Assembly (NCBI GenBank): GCA_003255025.1
Contig: QANY01007217.1
Location: forward strand, 258,033-322,032
From: Datisca glomerata
Lineage: Eukaryota > Streptophyta > Magnoliopsida > Cucurbitales > Datiscaceae
Direction of reading: 5' to 3'
DNA: 64,000 bases
Part shown: piece after piece, positions 12,535 to 24,640 of the stretch
Numbering within the stretch: the first letter of the stretch is position 1
Layout of the letters: each line of letters begins with the position of its first letter
Made by a program: the position numbers and the translations under genes
The notes under the pieces: generated by a model
Seen by the model: only the letters and a program-made list of their open reading frames with translations
The model's database searches: none
What the model was told of the DNA's origin: nothing

Positions 12535-15500
12535 GAATATCAATGGACGAAGACGAGGCAAAGGTGGAAGAAATGAAAATATACTTGTGTGTCCAGTTTG
12601 TGGAAGGACGGAGCATGGAGCCTTGACATGCTTTTACAGATTTGACAAGGGATATCAACCCCAAGTTTTGTCCTCTGCAAGTCTTAATTCTGGCCCCAAT
12701 TTCAAAATAACGTTAACTCATCAAAGTTCATTCCAAACGCTATGATAGCTAACTCTGAGATGATCAATGACCCATCCTGGTATGCAGATAGTGCTGCAAC
12801 AAGCCATATCACAGCAGGCTTGAATAATTTCACCTTGCTCAAGATTACAATGGAAAAGAGCGGTTATTGGTAGGTGATGGCAAGCTTTGCAAATAACTCA
12901 TATTGTTTCTACTTTTCTCCCCATTCACCATGCCTCTACTATCTTAAAACTTGAATCTATGCTTAGAACTTTCTACTTTTCTCCCAATTCACCATGCCTC
13001 TACTATCTTAAAACTAGAATCTATGCTTAGAACACCGCACATTAAAAAGAATCTTTTAAGTGTTTGACAATTAGCTAAAGATAATGCATTATTCATTGAA
13101 TTTAACTCGAATGATTGTCTTGTTAAGAAAGAAGCAACCAAAGAAGTACTTCTCAAAGGGAGGCTTACGGAAGGGTTATATGAACTGATGCTACAATGAG
13201 AAAGAAGAGTGACTGCCTTATCTTCTAGACTAACTGACGCAAATAGTCCTCATAGAATGTATAAAATGTTATCTTTACATTCTGCTGATACATGTTCTGT
13301 CAAATCTCTGTATGATAGTTCTAAATCTCAGTCGTCTTTTCCAATTGTAAATACCATGATGAACAATACTCTTAAAGAGAGTAACATGTCTGCAAACAAT
13401 GTTATCTGTAATAAGTTTTTCAATAATAAAAATGATACAATATCACCATCTCTTGTAGATTTATAGCATATGAAGCTTGTTCATGCAGATTTCAAAACTA
13501 TCTCACAAGTATTAGATCAAAGCAACATTGAAGTTCCAACCTATATTTTTTCACCTTGCACATCTTGTCCTAAAGGTAAAAGTCATGTTTTACATCATTT
13601 TTCTTCCTCATGTCATGCCACTAAGCCCTTACAACTTATTCACATAGATTTGGGGGTCTTGCCCCAATCAGTTCACATGATGGTTGTAGGTACCATGTAC
13701 TTTTCTTAGATGACTATAATAGGTATTCTTGGATTTACCCTCTCAAGTTAAAATCAGAAGCATTCAAGTCAATCTTTCAATTCAAATCTCTTGCAGAAAT
13801 CAATTTTGTACCATTATTAAGGTGTCTAATCTGGCTAGGGAGGAGAGTACAAGGTATTTGCTCAATTTTTACAAACATATGGCATAGAATTTATGCATTC
13901 TTATCCAGATGCACATAATCAAAATGGAAGGTTAACAAGGAAGCATAGACACTTAGTTGAAATGGGCCTTACTTTGTTTGCACAAGCTTTAATGTCAACA
14001 AATTATTGGGGGAATGCATTTTAAATGTATGTTTATATTATAAATAGGTTTCCCACCCGAGTGTTATCTAATATGTCTCCTTATCAGAAATTGTTTACTA
14101 AACTTCATGGTAATAACTTTCTGAAACCATTTTGATGTGCATGTTTTCCCCATCTCAAATCTCTTAATAAGCATAAATTGCAATTTACAAGTGAGTTGTG
14201 TGTATTCATTGGTTATTTCAATTCGCACAAAGGATACTTATGTCTCCACCCCTCTGGTAGAGTCTATATAGCCATTGATGTTCTATTTCACAAGTCTACA
14301 TTTTCCATTTGCTAGTTTTCCATGAAAACATGTATCAGTACATATCAACTCTAACAATTCAGGAGCTAGTTTTCAGTTTAGTACATATTCTCCTTAGGCA
14401 ATTCACTTACAATACTGGAAACTCAAGTCACAACACTTTCTCAACCTCCAACTAAGCTTGTCTTTTCTGGTAATTTATCTATTTTTTCTAATATACCTAT
14501 ATCACGAACCATATATGTTTCAAATCTTACTTTTGTTAATGATGTACCATTTATACCAATACCATTCGTTTCTTCTTCTAACTCCCCTTCATCTGATAAA
14601 AAAAACTTCCAACTCAATCTCAAACTTAGACAACCATCATACACTATGGGTACAAGATCCAAAACTAGCTCCCCAAAACCAAAAGCCTTTCTTATCTCCA
14701 AAACATAAGAACCTTCCTGGCATTGTCATATTCGAACCTATTTAAGTGACTCAAGCACTGTCTGATGCAAAGTCGAAATCTGCTATGGATATAGAAAAAA
14801 AAGCTCTAGTTCATAATCAAACTTGGGAATTGGTTTCATTTTCTGCTGACATATACCTAGTGGGAAATAAGATTTTTGAAACCAAGTTCAATGTGGATGC
14901 AAAGGCATAAAGCACATTTGATGGCTAAGGATATTTCATCAAAATCTAGGAGTTGACATTCTAAAACCTTTGTTCTAGTGGTGAAACCTGATACTATTAT
15001 AGTGGTTCTCACACTAGCAGCTTATTAGAATTAGGAAGTCTACCAACTTGATGTAAATAATTCATTTCTTAATGATAATTTGGGAGAATCAATGTTCATG
15101 GTTCAGCCTGAAGGGTACATTAATCCTCAGTTTTTGGATTATGTGTGCAAATTGAAGAAGGCTCTATATGACCTTAAACAAGCTCCTTAAGCTTGGTATG
15201 ATCAATTAAAAAATACAATGCTTTACTGTGGATATCACAACACCATATCGATTATCTCAATTTTCATTGACAGCTCTTATCAATGCGCCATTATTTTTCT
15301 AGTTTATGTTGATGATATACTAGTTACAGGTAGTGATACCCATAGAGTTACACAACTCATTAAGGATTTGAATCAACAATTCTCTCTTAAGAATCTCAGG
15401 CAAGTACATCATTTCCTAAGAATAGAAGTTGTAAGGGATTCCAACGGGTTCTACTTGTTACAAGCATGTTATATTATAGGCTTACTATGTAGAATAAATA

Positions 15501-16223
15501 TGACTACAATAAAGCCATACTCCACTCCTTCTAATGTTTCAATCAAGTCACATCATGATTCCTCTGAGTTGTTTTCTGACGTTACGCTTTATAAAAATGT
15601 GTTTGGCAAACTTCAATATCTCATTCTTACTAGACCTTATGTGGCATTCACAATAGATAAATTAAGTCAGTTTGTGAAAATATATATCATTACACATTGA
15701 CAAGATTGTATAAGTTTACTGCATTTTTACAAAGGTACAATATCTGATGGTATACTACTCAAACCATCATCTATTCTTGGAATTAAGGCTCACATAGATG
15801 CACATTGGACTTCCAACATTGATGATCGTAAGTAACAAGAGGATGTGTAGTGTTTTTGGGAGACTCTCGTTTCTTGGTCTTTTAAAAAGCAGTAGGTTGT
15901 AGCATGTTCCACCAGTGAGAGTGAATATTGTGCTCTTTCTAATATAGTTGCTAAAATTGCTTGGATTAAATCACTATTTACTGAACTACATGTTAAGCTT
16001 CCTTATCCCTCAATTGTTTGGTGTGACAACATGAGTGCTTCCTCATTAAGAACCACCCCAGTGTTACACCCTTACAACAAACATATTGAAATACACTGAC
16101 ACTTCATTGTGACAAGGTACTAATAAAACTCTAGAAGTTCGTTTTGTACTTTAACAAAATTAGTGCATGAACATCGTTTTCTATTTCTCAAGTCCAAGCT
16201 TCAAGCTTGGAAGTTAGATAGCT
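12535..16223 (+). pseudogene. Degenerate Ty1/copia gag-pol (5'-truncated, split by a CACTA element)
   Basis: Reading with frameshifts, the usual copia order is present. It runs: gag zinc knuckle CPVCGRTEHGALTC (about 12593-12634), protease DPSWYADSAATSHI (about 12770), GAG-pre-integrase, the integrase zinc region (13470-13680), integrase core remnants to about 14300, reverse transcriptase from about 15030 with the active-site motif FLVYVDDILVTGS (about 15296), and RNase H with STSESEYCAL and WCDNMSA (15908-16040). Many stop codons and frameshifts make it inactive. The 5' LTR is missing. The end of the element continues beyond the CACTA insertion at 23202, where a short LTR follows. Polyprotein type and short LTR suggest an Ale/Retrofit-like lineage (inference). 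Confidence 0.85.
12905..13034 (+). repeat. Direct tandem duplication of about 65 bp inside the copia element
   Basis: The segment beginning TTTCTACTTTTCTCCC and ending CTATGCTTAGAAC occurs twice in a row (about 12905-12967 and 12968-13032) with a few base differences, in the region between protease and integrase. It is a local duplication that disrupts the reading frame. Confidence 0.85.
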
Positions 16224-16509
16224 CACTACTACAATTTAAGCTTTAGATGACAGCCACATCTTTGATACAATGAGAGCTCTCTAAAATCTGCCAAATAAAA
16301 ATAGTGCAGGGTGGGGAATTCAGGAAGATGGCAGCTCAAAAATTAGTTGTTATCTACTATGACAGCTAATTTATGGGCTATCAATATAACTTCGTATTAT
16401 GGCAGTGGAAAAAAACCTATCATTGTTTTATAGTGTAAAAAAATTTACTATTTACCTCGAAGTTCATTTTATTTATGAAAATGTCATACTATATAATCAA
16501 TGTAAACCT

Positions 16510-16835
16510 AATTTGAGCATGCGCTCTCAAACTCCTCTCTATCTCTGCTACTCGCTCGAACTAAAAAATGCCATACGAACTCGAACTCCTCTCTCTCTCA
16601 CTCTGATCCTGCTCTCTCTCACTCTCAGTCTGCTCTCTCTTTCTCTCCCTCGAGCTTTCCTCTACACTGCTCTCTCTCTAGCTCATCTCTGCTCTCTCTC
16701 TCTCGATACTCCTCTCTCTCTGTCTCTCTCTCTCTCTCTCGATACTCCTCTCTCTGTACAACTCGTTCATCTCTGATATGTTCTTTCTCGAATCTCAGCC
16801 TCTAGTGACGGTTCTCACTCTCTTGCGGTGAGTTT
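16510..16835 (+). other. CT-rich leader-like segment inside the CACTA element
   Basis: A run of CTCTCT-type pyrimidine repeats is followed by a short unique stretch ending TTGCG|GTGAGTTTG, a good splice donor, and by a T-rich, intron-like sequence. It looks like a captured 5' UTR/first exon of a plant gene. The overlapping frame at 16399-16776 is a simple-repeat translation and is not counted as a gene. The identity of the source gene is unknown. Confidence 0.4.
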
Positions 16836-17281
16836 GTAGTTTTTCAGCTTTATTTAGTGTTATTTGTTCTGATTTAGTTTTATTGAGATTTAGGATTTAG
16901 ATTTTGAGTTAGGGTTTTTATTTTTTGAGTTTTGTCTTCAACTTTTATGTTCTTAAGATTCTTGGTTAGCGATCTAATTCTTATTTTGGTTTTCCTTACT
17001 AAATGAACTTTTCTTGAGTTTTGTTTGTATCTTTTATATGTGTCCTTAAGTTTCTTGGCTATCGATCTAATTCGTGTTTTAGTTTTTCACGAAGGACAGT
17101 ATATCGACTTAAGAATATAGTTTTTTCTTTTAAAGTTATTTCCAAATCGTTGACTGTTTTCAAAGATTTTAGGTCTGTGTTTTCCCATGTGTTTCTTTTA
17201 GCAATTATTTCATACCTAGAACTGTATGCCATAAGAAACAGAGAGTCTGCAGAAGAAGTTAAAGAATTTTAGTTTCTGATT

Positions 17282-19843
17282 TTGCCTTTTCTTGCTACAT
17301 ATAAATTATATAGGACAGTTCATGGCTGTTATAAAGCCCTTATAAGCTCTGATGATTATAGCCTTTACACTTCCAGGATGTACAACATTGATGGTTACTC
17401 TTTAATTTCTTGCCTGCAAGATATCAAGAGAAACTCCAGTGAGTTATACAAACCTTTATCTTTATACCATGGTATTGTTTTTATCTATGGAAGTTCTTTA
17501 GATTCTATATGCTTGTTGGGAGGAGAACATAAGAGAATATAAGCATTCTAGTGATACGCTTTTAACATGGTTTAAGAGATTTCTCTCTGTTTTATGTTGT
17601 TTTATTTTTCAAAAATCCACTTTATCCTTTAATTTTTTGTCTTGCTTTATGCATTCCAATACCATGTTAGGTTCCTCTTGGACATTTTCTGCCTCTCTAA
17701 GGGATTTAGGTTATGCTTAGAAAATTATTAGATTTCCTCTTTTGTGCTTTAGTCTAAAATTGCTTACTATCAATGCAGCGGGTAAGACTCTATCAATTAG
17801 AATTCAGTTTATCAGGTTTGATTTGAAGTTGTTGGAATAAACTAGATGTAGTTAGGTAGATGTTGGTCTATTCTTTCCTTTTTGCAAGGTTATTCAATTT
17901 TTTTCAGCTTGGTTCTGTAATCATTGATTTTTGAATTACATATATGATTTTAATATTGATTTAATGGACGTGTCAAGATAAGAATTAAGTAATAGAGATC
18001 AAAGCATTGAGTAGTATGGATTTGACACTAAAAATTGGTGAAGTTCAATCATGGTTATGCTCTATTTTAGCTTTGACATTCCATAAGCTTTTAAAGAGTC
18101 GACATTGATCCATACTTTCCCTTCTTCTTTCATTATCATTGCACTCTCTTCAAATAATGAGCATCCAGGAAAGGATGCCTAAAAGCCACAGCTCCGGTGT
18201 TTTCTTACTACTTGATCACCGTTTAGAGTCTTTCTAATACTTTTCACTACATGTTGATGATGCAGAAGGTGCTTTTGACATGAATCTAAGAAGCAACTAG
18301 TAGAGCAGTGATAACTCTCCTTAACTGGTATGTTTAATTCTACACAACACATGCATTGAACAACAACCAATTCAACATGGTGCACAAAACAAGTAATCTG
18401 CTCTTTGTACCTACAGTATTGAGTTCACACTCATTTCAATAATTATCACTACTTTTAGATCTTACCAGCAATATGTCCTATAAATCATATAATGAGAAAA
18501 CTAGCAATAGCATCAGTAGCAACTAGCAACAGTAGTAGACATCGTATTTTCATCAATAACAATATTCTTAGGTCTTACATAGCATGCAAACTGAGCTTAC
18601 GAGCTTTGAAGATGTTTTGTGCACTAATCCAAAACTTTCATGATAAGAAATCCCATGAATATATCATCTTTAAGAGTAAGCAAAAACACTAGGCTCTATA
18701 AGATACACAACATTTGAGCACCATCAGAAGCTTAATGTAACTAAGAAAATTGTACACTTGAAAGATGCTCATAGCCCCTTGGTTTAAGTAATTTTACCTT
18801 TGGGTAATATCTCTATTAGACTAAAGGTTCCAGGAAAAAAAAATATTTCGATGGTTAACATAATATGCAGAACTAATCAAATAAAATAAGACATAAGACC
18901 AATGATGGGTTTGACCTTTTTGGTCCTTGCTAAAGAAATGAAACCACTCAGACACGGCCCACTGCTTTATAAGAAGAAGAACATACCACCATATGTCATG
19001 CTTGAAAGAATCTAAACTAGAACGTCTTATTTTTCAAACGATATAGAATACTCAGATTCATTCATCTTCCTTAATTTTCTATTAGTGAGTATTTCTAATA
19101 CTAAGCTACTGTTCTTTTGCTTTTTATGTGCAATGATAGTTTTTAATAAATATGTCACATTAGTAGTTTAACCTGCAATCTTTATTTTTGTTTCTTACTA
19201 GTAAATGGTAAAATTGAAAGCCAAACCAGCAGTATATAGGACATAGGAAGGATAATCAGTATTAGTTTACTCTCATTCTGGTTTAGTTAATAGTACATCA
19301 ATTTATCATGGAAGGCACTAATCAAATAAAGTAATCTTACTTTGTGTTTAATTATTTTAATCTGTGTTTGATCTTGTATGGCATAGCTCAGGAATGGGTA
19401 CCATCTACCTTGTTCTTGTATATTTAGTTTTAGAATTCTAGGTTAGCTCAAATTAGTTGTGTTCAATTCTTTTAATTTATGTTGGTTCTTGTGTTTTGAT
19501 TCTATATTTTTAGTTTTAGTTTATGTTTTGGTTCTTGTTTTCAAGACATGTACATACATAAACTAAGTTGGTTTGCTTAAAAACTCTCATTTAACATTTT
19601 TCAAATTATCGATGAGCAAGAAAACTCATAATCGCCCAATTTTGAAATATTATTTTGAATTATAAATCTTTCTATATTATTGAGGAGGTTTCAACTAGCT
19701 CATAATTTAAAAAGCTCCCCATATCATATTTCAAATTTGCAAAAGGCAGATGAAATGTGTCCCTCTAAACACTATATATCCATGTGATATGCCTACTAGA
19801 TATCCATTACTGGGTTTAGATGTGTTCTAATTCTCTTTGACTT
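17282..19843. other. CACTA interior without a recognised gene
   Basis: T-rich, intron-like sequence. A frame at 17282-17542 could be a further captured exon but matches nothing I recognise. The rest shows no supportable exon. Confidence 0.4.
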
Positions 19844-19935
19844 CCAATACGTGAAAATCATGTAGTAGTAGTGGTTAGAGAAACTGGCTCAGGGAAGACT
19901 ACGCAGGTTCTTTAACCATTTAACATATTCATTAG

Positions 19936-19966
<31 letters not shown>

Positions 19967-20495
19967 ACAAAAACAAAAAAAAAAAAAAAAAAAAAAANCA
20001 AGAAATAAAGTTTAGAAATAAAAATCTTAATGTGGAGTTACTTTGCTTATTGACTAGAGTGGCATGTGGGTTTTATTTTTAGCAACTACATGAAGATGGT
20101 TACACCACCAATGATATAGTGGGTGTACCCAAATATAGGCGTGTGGCAATGATTGTTGCAAAAAGAGTTAGTGAAGAGATGAAGTGTGCTCTAAGTGATA
20201 AATTTGGTTATGCTATTCGTTTTGAGGACGTGAACGGCCCTAAAACCATTATTAAGGTGAGTTTTTCTTCCCTCTCAAAGTAAAATAGGGGTAGTCCAAG
20301 GACATTTCCTCAAGGTTTCTACTGTTCTGTTGATTAATGAATGAATTGTGATAGCGATGTCATGTGAATTAATTTCTCTAACTCCATCAATTATTTAATA
20401 GTTTAGTGTGTTGCATACTAAAATTGATTTTATGTTTTGCAGTATATTACGGATAGAGTACTTCTACAAGGGACTCTGAAGCTTGAGAAGTACAT
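19844..20495 (+). pseudogene. Captured exons of a PRP16/DEAH7-type pre-mRNA splicing helicase
   Basis: Three consecutive exons with consensus splice borders are seen. Exon a, 19844-19906, has the Walker A motif RETGSGKTTQ. Exon b, 20083-20256, contains [18 protein letters not shown] and YAIRFEDV. Exon c, 20443-20495, reads YITDRVLLQGTLKLEKYM. Order and spacing follow the first RecA domain of DEAH-box splicing helicases; the HEDGYT and RFEDV phrases are most like PRP16 (DEAH7). Key residues have decayed: the Gly before ETGSGK is Arg, and the conserved TQPRRVAA motif Ia is altered to a YRRVAM-like sequence. The DEAH motif and all later domains are absent. The first intron contains a poly-C/poly-A run with an N (19941-19998). 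It lies inside the CACTA element and is a transduplicated, non-functional fragment. Confidence 0.82.
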
Positions 20496-21253
20496 GTAAG
20501 TTTTAGAAAATTCCAAATTGTAGAAGACACGATATAGTTAGTTGATTAAATATACTTTCTTCTGGCCATTGCATGCTCTTTATAAAAATATAAATGGTTA
20601 TCTACACATTGTCTATTTTCTTTAAAACGGTGGAGTTTGTTTGCTTGAATTTGTTTTAATTGGGAAAATGATAACACATGGGCAATCTTGCAATTAAGAT
20701 CAGCACAATGGTTTATACTTAACCTACATTACTGACAAATTGAAAATGTGTGTAAGGTGAAATGCCTTTTCTATAGGAAAATGTGCATACTAAATGTAAT
20801 GTTACGCTTCACTTAGATCGCCATCATTGCATCGATAAGAAAAGGCAAGAACGACCAAAATAATGAAGGTCCTATTAATCTTCAAATTTATGTTTTGATT
20901 CTTGCCACTTTTCTGTGGTTTCCATAATTGCAAATGGCCTACTAGAAACCTATCATGGGAATTAATTGGTGCTTGACCCTTATGTTTACTAGATCTATAT
21001 GATTCAAATTCTAGTAATATCTCTTTCTTGGTATATTGGTCATTTTCTATGTACACTTATGTCATTTTCACATGGGAGTATATGACGTTATGATATTCTT
21101 GATGACTTTGCATTCTTGATTCAGTAGCATGCTTAGTTGTCTTATAGTAGTTTTAAGTATTACAACTTCGTTCTTCTTATAGCGACTGAAGAGCTGTTGA
21201 AAGATCTGATCATGGTGATGTGGTTTTTTTTGTTGTGCATTATTTTATTTGAA

Positions 21254-21470
21254 AAGGAGACGATTACCTCTTCATGCTATTCTATTATTTAACAAAACAT
21301 TAGATTTGACAGTTTCCCACAACATCGCACTTGGAGGCCTACGAGTTTGTTGTGAGGACCATACTACTCAATTAGGCCTCCGGATTGTCCAATGGCTGGA
21401 AGATTTAGCTTCAAAAGCACTTGAGTTGGAGAACAATGTGATAAGTTTAATTAGGGTTTTCATTGTTTAA
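21254..21470 (+). pseudogene. Captured exon resembling nuclear pore protein NUP107
   Basis: An open stretch contains QLGLRIVQWLEDLASKALEL, which I associate with the plant NUP107 family (a structural subunit of the nuclear pore Y complex). Preceding residues (HNIALGGLRVCCEDHTT) fit the same region loosely. It is not part of the helicase located 0.8 kb upstream, so the element seems to have captured two unrelated genes. Splice borders are not clear. The assignment rests on memory of the family and needs a search. Confidence 0.45.
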
Positions 21471-22721
21471 CTTCAATTATAGAGTTCATATATCTAATAT
21501 GATGAATTTAGTATTATATACTTATGTTTTTTCTAGATTACTTGTCTTGGTCATTTTTTTCTAACATGTTAATGTTTTTGCTTCCAATCCTAACCTTGAT
21601 ATGTTGGAATTTATTCCTTTCAGTTTTTTAACAAGAAACCTGGTTTGGCAGAAAGACTGCTTTCTTCATGTTGTGAGATGAGTATTATATTGCTTGGATG
21701 TGATGCTAAAAAGTTTTTCTTCCTCCGATAAGTTATTTTATTTAAATTCATTTGGAAGTTGTGTGTATCTCTTAAAGTTCAGATTTTTCTTTGGCTAATT
21801 ATTATAGGGAAGGTATACTTTTGATCTAAAAGATATACTTTTGATGATTTATTCTTGATTGTTGTTGATAATTATTGTGAAAGAATTATTAGAAAATCGT
21901 ATGTTGAGATGTTTTCCATTTTGAATTGTTAGAAAATGAATGTTACATTTCCATTTTGTTTAAAATTTCTTTTGAATGAGAAAAATGGTTCAGGTGCAAG
22001 TGTTCTTTCAATTAATTTGATATCTCTGCTTGTTTTTGCCTTCCATCTAATTCAATATAATTACAAGTTGTTGGAAAACCTTCTTATTATTAGTTTTATT
22101 CATTTACCTCATGTTTGACTATTTTTTTTCAAAGTAGTGTCATAGTTTAATCCATCTAAATTGTCCTTGTGTCAGCTCTCCTTAAACCAACACTAAACAA
22201 TTACAAATGGTTGGACAACCTTCTTCCCGTCTGTTCTGTTTGTTTAGTTGTTTGATTGCCTTCGGTATTTTAAATGTATTGGCATTATTAGATTCCTAGT
22301 GAATTTATATGCGGCTTGTTAGTTTGCTAGTGTTTGACTTATCTTGTCCATTCTTTCCTCCTTTGAAGATTTGTTTGTGTTCTTATTAGTGTTTTTTTTA
22401 ATTAATACTCAAGTTGAAGTACATAAGAGTATTGGATAGGACTGTCAATATTGTACACCGCAAGTGCTTAATTAACTCATTTCATAGAGTGTTCATTAGT
22501 CGAATGTTTTCTGATATTTTAAAACAAAAAGATTTTTTCTCTTATTAATGGAGGATGCAAAGATCCATTAGAAAAGTCCATTCATCACGTAATTCGTCTA
22601 TATTTAGCAAATTAGCAAGTAGAGACATCTTTTAGAATTATAATCATTATAATTTTTTATTGTATAATATTATTTGCCAAGCTTTTATTTAATTAATTAA
22701 ATAAATAAAAATTTCTTGAAC

Positions 22722-23170
22722 TTTAGATGACGGGGATTCTCTGTCATCTAAAGTCTACGTGGAATACTTTAGATAACGGGGATTCTCCGTCATCTTTTTT
22801 ATTTTGGCGGTACCCAAGATGACAGGGATTCCTCGTCATCTAAAGTACCGCAAAAAGTAGATAGATGATGTCGATTCCCCATCATCTAAGTGGAGTAACT
22901 TTAGATGACAGAGAATCTCCGTCATCTATCTACTTTTAGCGGTACTTTAGATAACAGGGATTCCTCGTCATGTAAAGTTTACGTAGAGTAAATTTTGATA
23001 ACGGAGAATCCCCGTCATCTATCTACTTTTCGCGGTACCTACGATGACAAGAATTCTCCGTCATTGTACACCATTATAATGACGATTTTTTTTAAATGAC
23101 TAAAAATGACAGCCCGGTAGATGACAGTCGAGCAGCTGTCAATATAGAGTTATAATGACAGGTTTTATCC
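22722..23170. repeat. CACTA subterminal inverted/direct repeats
   Basis: About a dozen units of the type TTTAGATGACGGGGATTC and its reverse complement GAATCCCCGTCATCTAAAG alternate, separated by phrases such as CTACTTTTCGCGGTAC. Alternating orientation allows many stable hairpins. In CACTA elements such subterminal repeats are the binding sites of the transposition proteins. Confidence 0.85.
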
Positions 23171-23208
23171 ATCATCTAATCCCGTTTTCATAGTAGTGGC
23201 TCGAGTCT

Positions 23209-23382
23209 GTTACCTCTCATTTAGTTAGATTGTTAATTGTCAGAACTACTTGTTAACTATCTATGAAGTCTATATATTCACTCTTGTATTCCGTAATGTA
23301 ACTTACGAAGGCACTGTGAATAATACAAAGAAGTTTCACTCTTCTTCTTCAACCTCTCTCTGTTCATCTTTGTTTTTCTACA
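23209..23382 (+). repeat. Probable short 3' LTR of the split copia element
   Basis: Begins TGTTACCTCTCATTTAG right after the CACTA target duplication. It contains a TATATATTCACTC promoter-like segment, a TGTAATGTAAC-type transcription-end region and the CTTCTTCTTC stretch common in short Ale-type LTRs, and may end at TTCTACA. The 5' partner is absent, so both borders are inferred. Confidence 0.5.
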
Positions 23383-23817
23383 CTTTTCTGGTTTTGTCTA
23401 ATACATAGAAGACTTCTTTATGATCATAATTATGCTTTCGACTATTGATTTGAAGACAACTAGTAAGTAATTCCGTTGCATTTTTCTGAGAGTACTATGA
23501 GAAATCTTATTTATTTTTAATATTTCGTTATTAATATAGTGTCTAATTACTGTTGTTTTGTGTGGATTTATGTACACAGTCTCCAACATACTTGGATTGT
23601 TTACTTGCAGGTCTAACACGAGAAATTAATTAATTAGATATATATTAAGTACGCATTGTAAACTTTTCTTCTAATAAAAAGGTACACTTATATAAGAGGC
23701 AGTCCTCTAAATTTACAAATAACATTTTATTGCAATAGTTCAAAGTCATATTTAACATTACAAACTGCACTATGTTACGGAACGATGAAACCAACACGTT
23801 AAATTAGTACACTGAGG

Positions 23818-24640
23818 TTCGTTTGTCAGTCAGGATACTATTAGATAGTATTATATTAAATCGATCAGATTGTATTGTACTGTATTGTATTGGATTAAAT
23901 AATATTGTTCAGTGTTTGGTGCTATATTAGTTAAAAACTGTAACACTTATACAATGTTTGACACGTTACAGTACTAGATTGTAAAACTGTTTATCATGAT
24001 TTGATCCGCAAAAACCTATTTGAAAATCATTAACATGTTATTTTACATTTTCAATTATAAAATAAATTATCTAATTCATGCTATTACTGTAAATTTCCGA
24101 TTTTTTGACTAAAAATGTAAATTCAATTATACCCGTAAACTTTAAGATAGTGATAATTTATAGTTATAAACATTGAAATTAGAAAAAAAATTCATTGAAT
24201 TTTTAATACACAAAATAAGTCATTTAAAATATATAAATAATTACTGAACCACTCATATGATTGAGAAACTCTAAAAATTCAGAAAAAGTAGAAAAAGATA
24301 ATAAATGACTTTGAAAGTTGGTAAAATTAAGTCATAAATAACTAATTTTACACCTTTCAAAAATTCATAAATTATTTTTGTTAGTGAGTGAAGTTCTTAT
24401 AAGATTATAATTAAAAAATCATTTTAATAAAAAAAATCATTCTAAGATATAAATTAAAAATCAGTTTTGTTCTTTTTAGTCCGGTGAGTCTCTCGAAAAG
24501 AAGGGGACTAAATTATCTCATATGGGTGGGACTAAGAGTCTCAAAACTAGTATGAGCTCTATATTTTTACCAAACGTCATACAATATTAAAATAATATTG
24601 ACATACTTTTAATATTATACAGTATAGATTACCAAACAAG
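23818..24640. mobile_element. Putative MITE/non-autonomous DNA element of about 820 bp
   Basis: The left end starts TTCGTTTGTCAGTCAGGATA. The right end, reverse-complemented, starts CTTGTTTGGTAATCTATACT, and both continue with related blocks: TAATATTAAA, then AATATTGT, then GTTTGGT..ATATTAG. The interior is AT-rich with no coding sequence. Arms are diverged and the target duplication is unclear. Confidence 0.5.

Larger units (their letters stand above)
16224..23198. mobile_element. CACTA (EnSpm) transposon, non-autonomous, carrying host gene exons
   Basis: The left end reads CACTACTACAATTTAAGC. The right end, reverse-complemented, reads CACTACTATGAAAACGGG. The 3-bp target duplication GCT (16221-16223 and 23199-23201) is exact. 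The element interrupts a copia retrotransposon whose RNase H ends just to the left and whose LTR begins just to the right. Subterminal repeats based on TAGATGACAG are sparse on the left and dense on the right (22722-23170). No CACTA transposase frame was found, so it would depend on an enzyme from elsewhere. The interior carries pieces of plant genes with their introns (a PRP16-like helicase and a probable NUP107 piece) plus a CT-rich leader-like segment (16510-16800) followed by a donor-like GTGAGT. Total length is 6975 bp. Confidence 0.88.

Noticed and set aside
16399..16776. 125-residue plus-strand frame rich in Leu and Ser
   Set aside because: A translation of CTCTCT repeats in a leader-like segment of the CACTA element.
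17282..17542. 86-residue frame inside the CACTA element
   Set aside because: Possible captured exon, but no recognisable domain and no clear splice borders, so not called as a gene.
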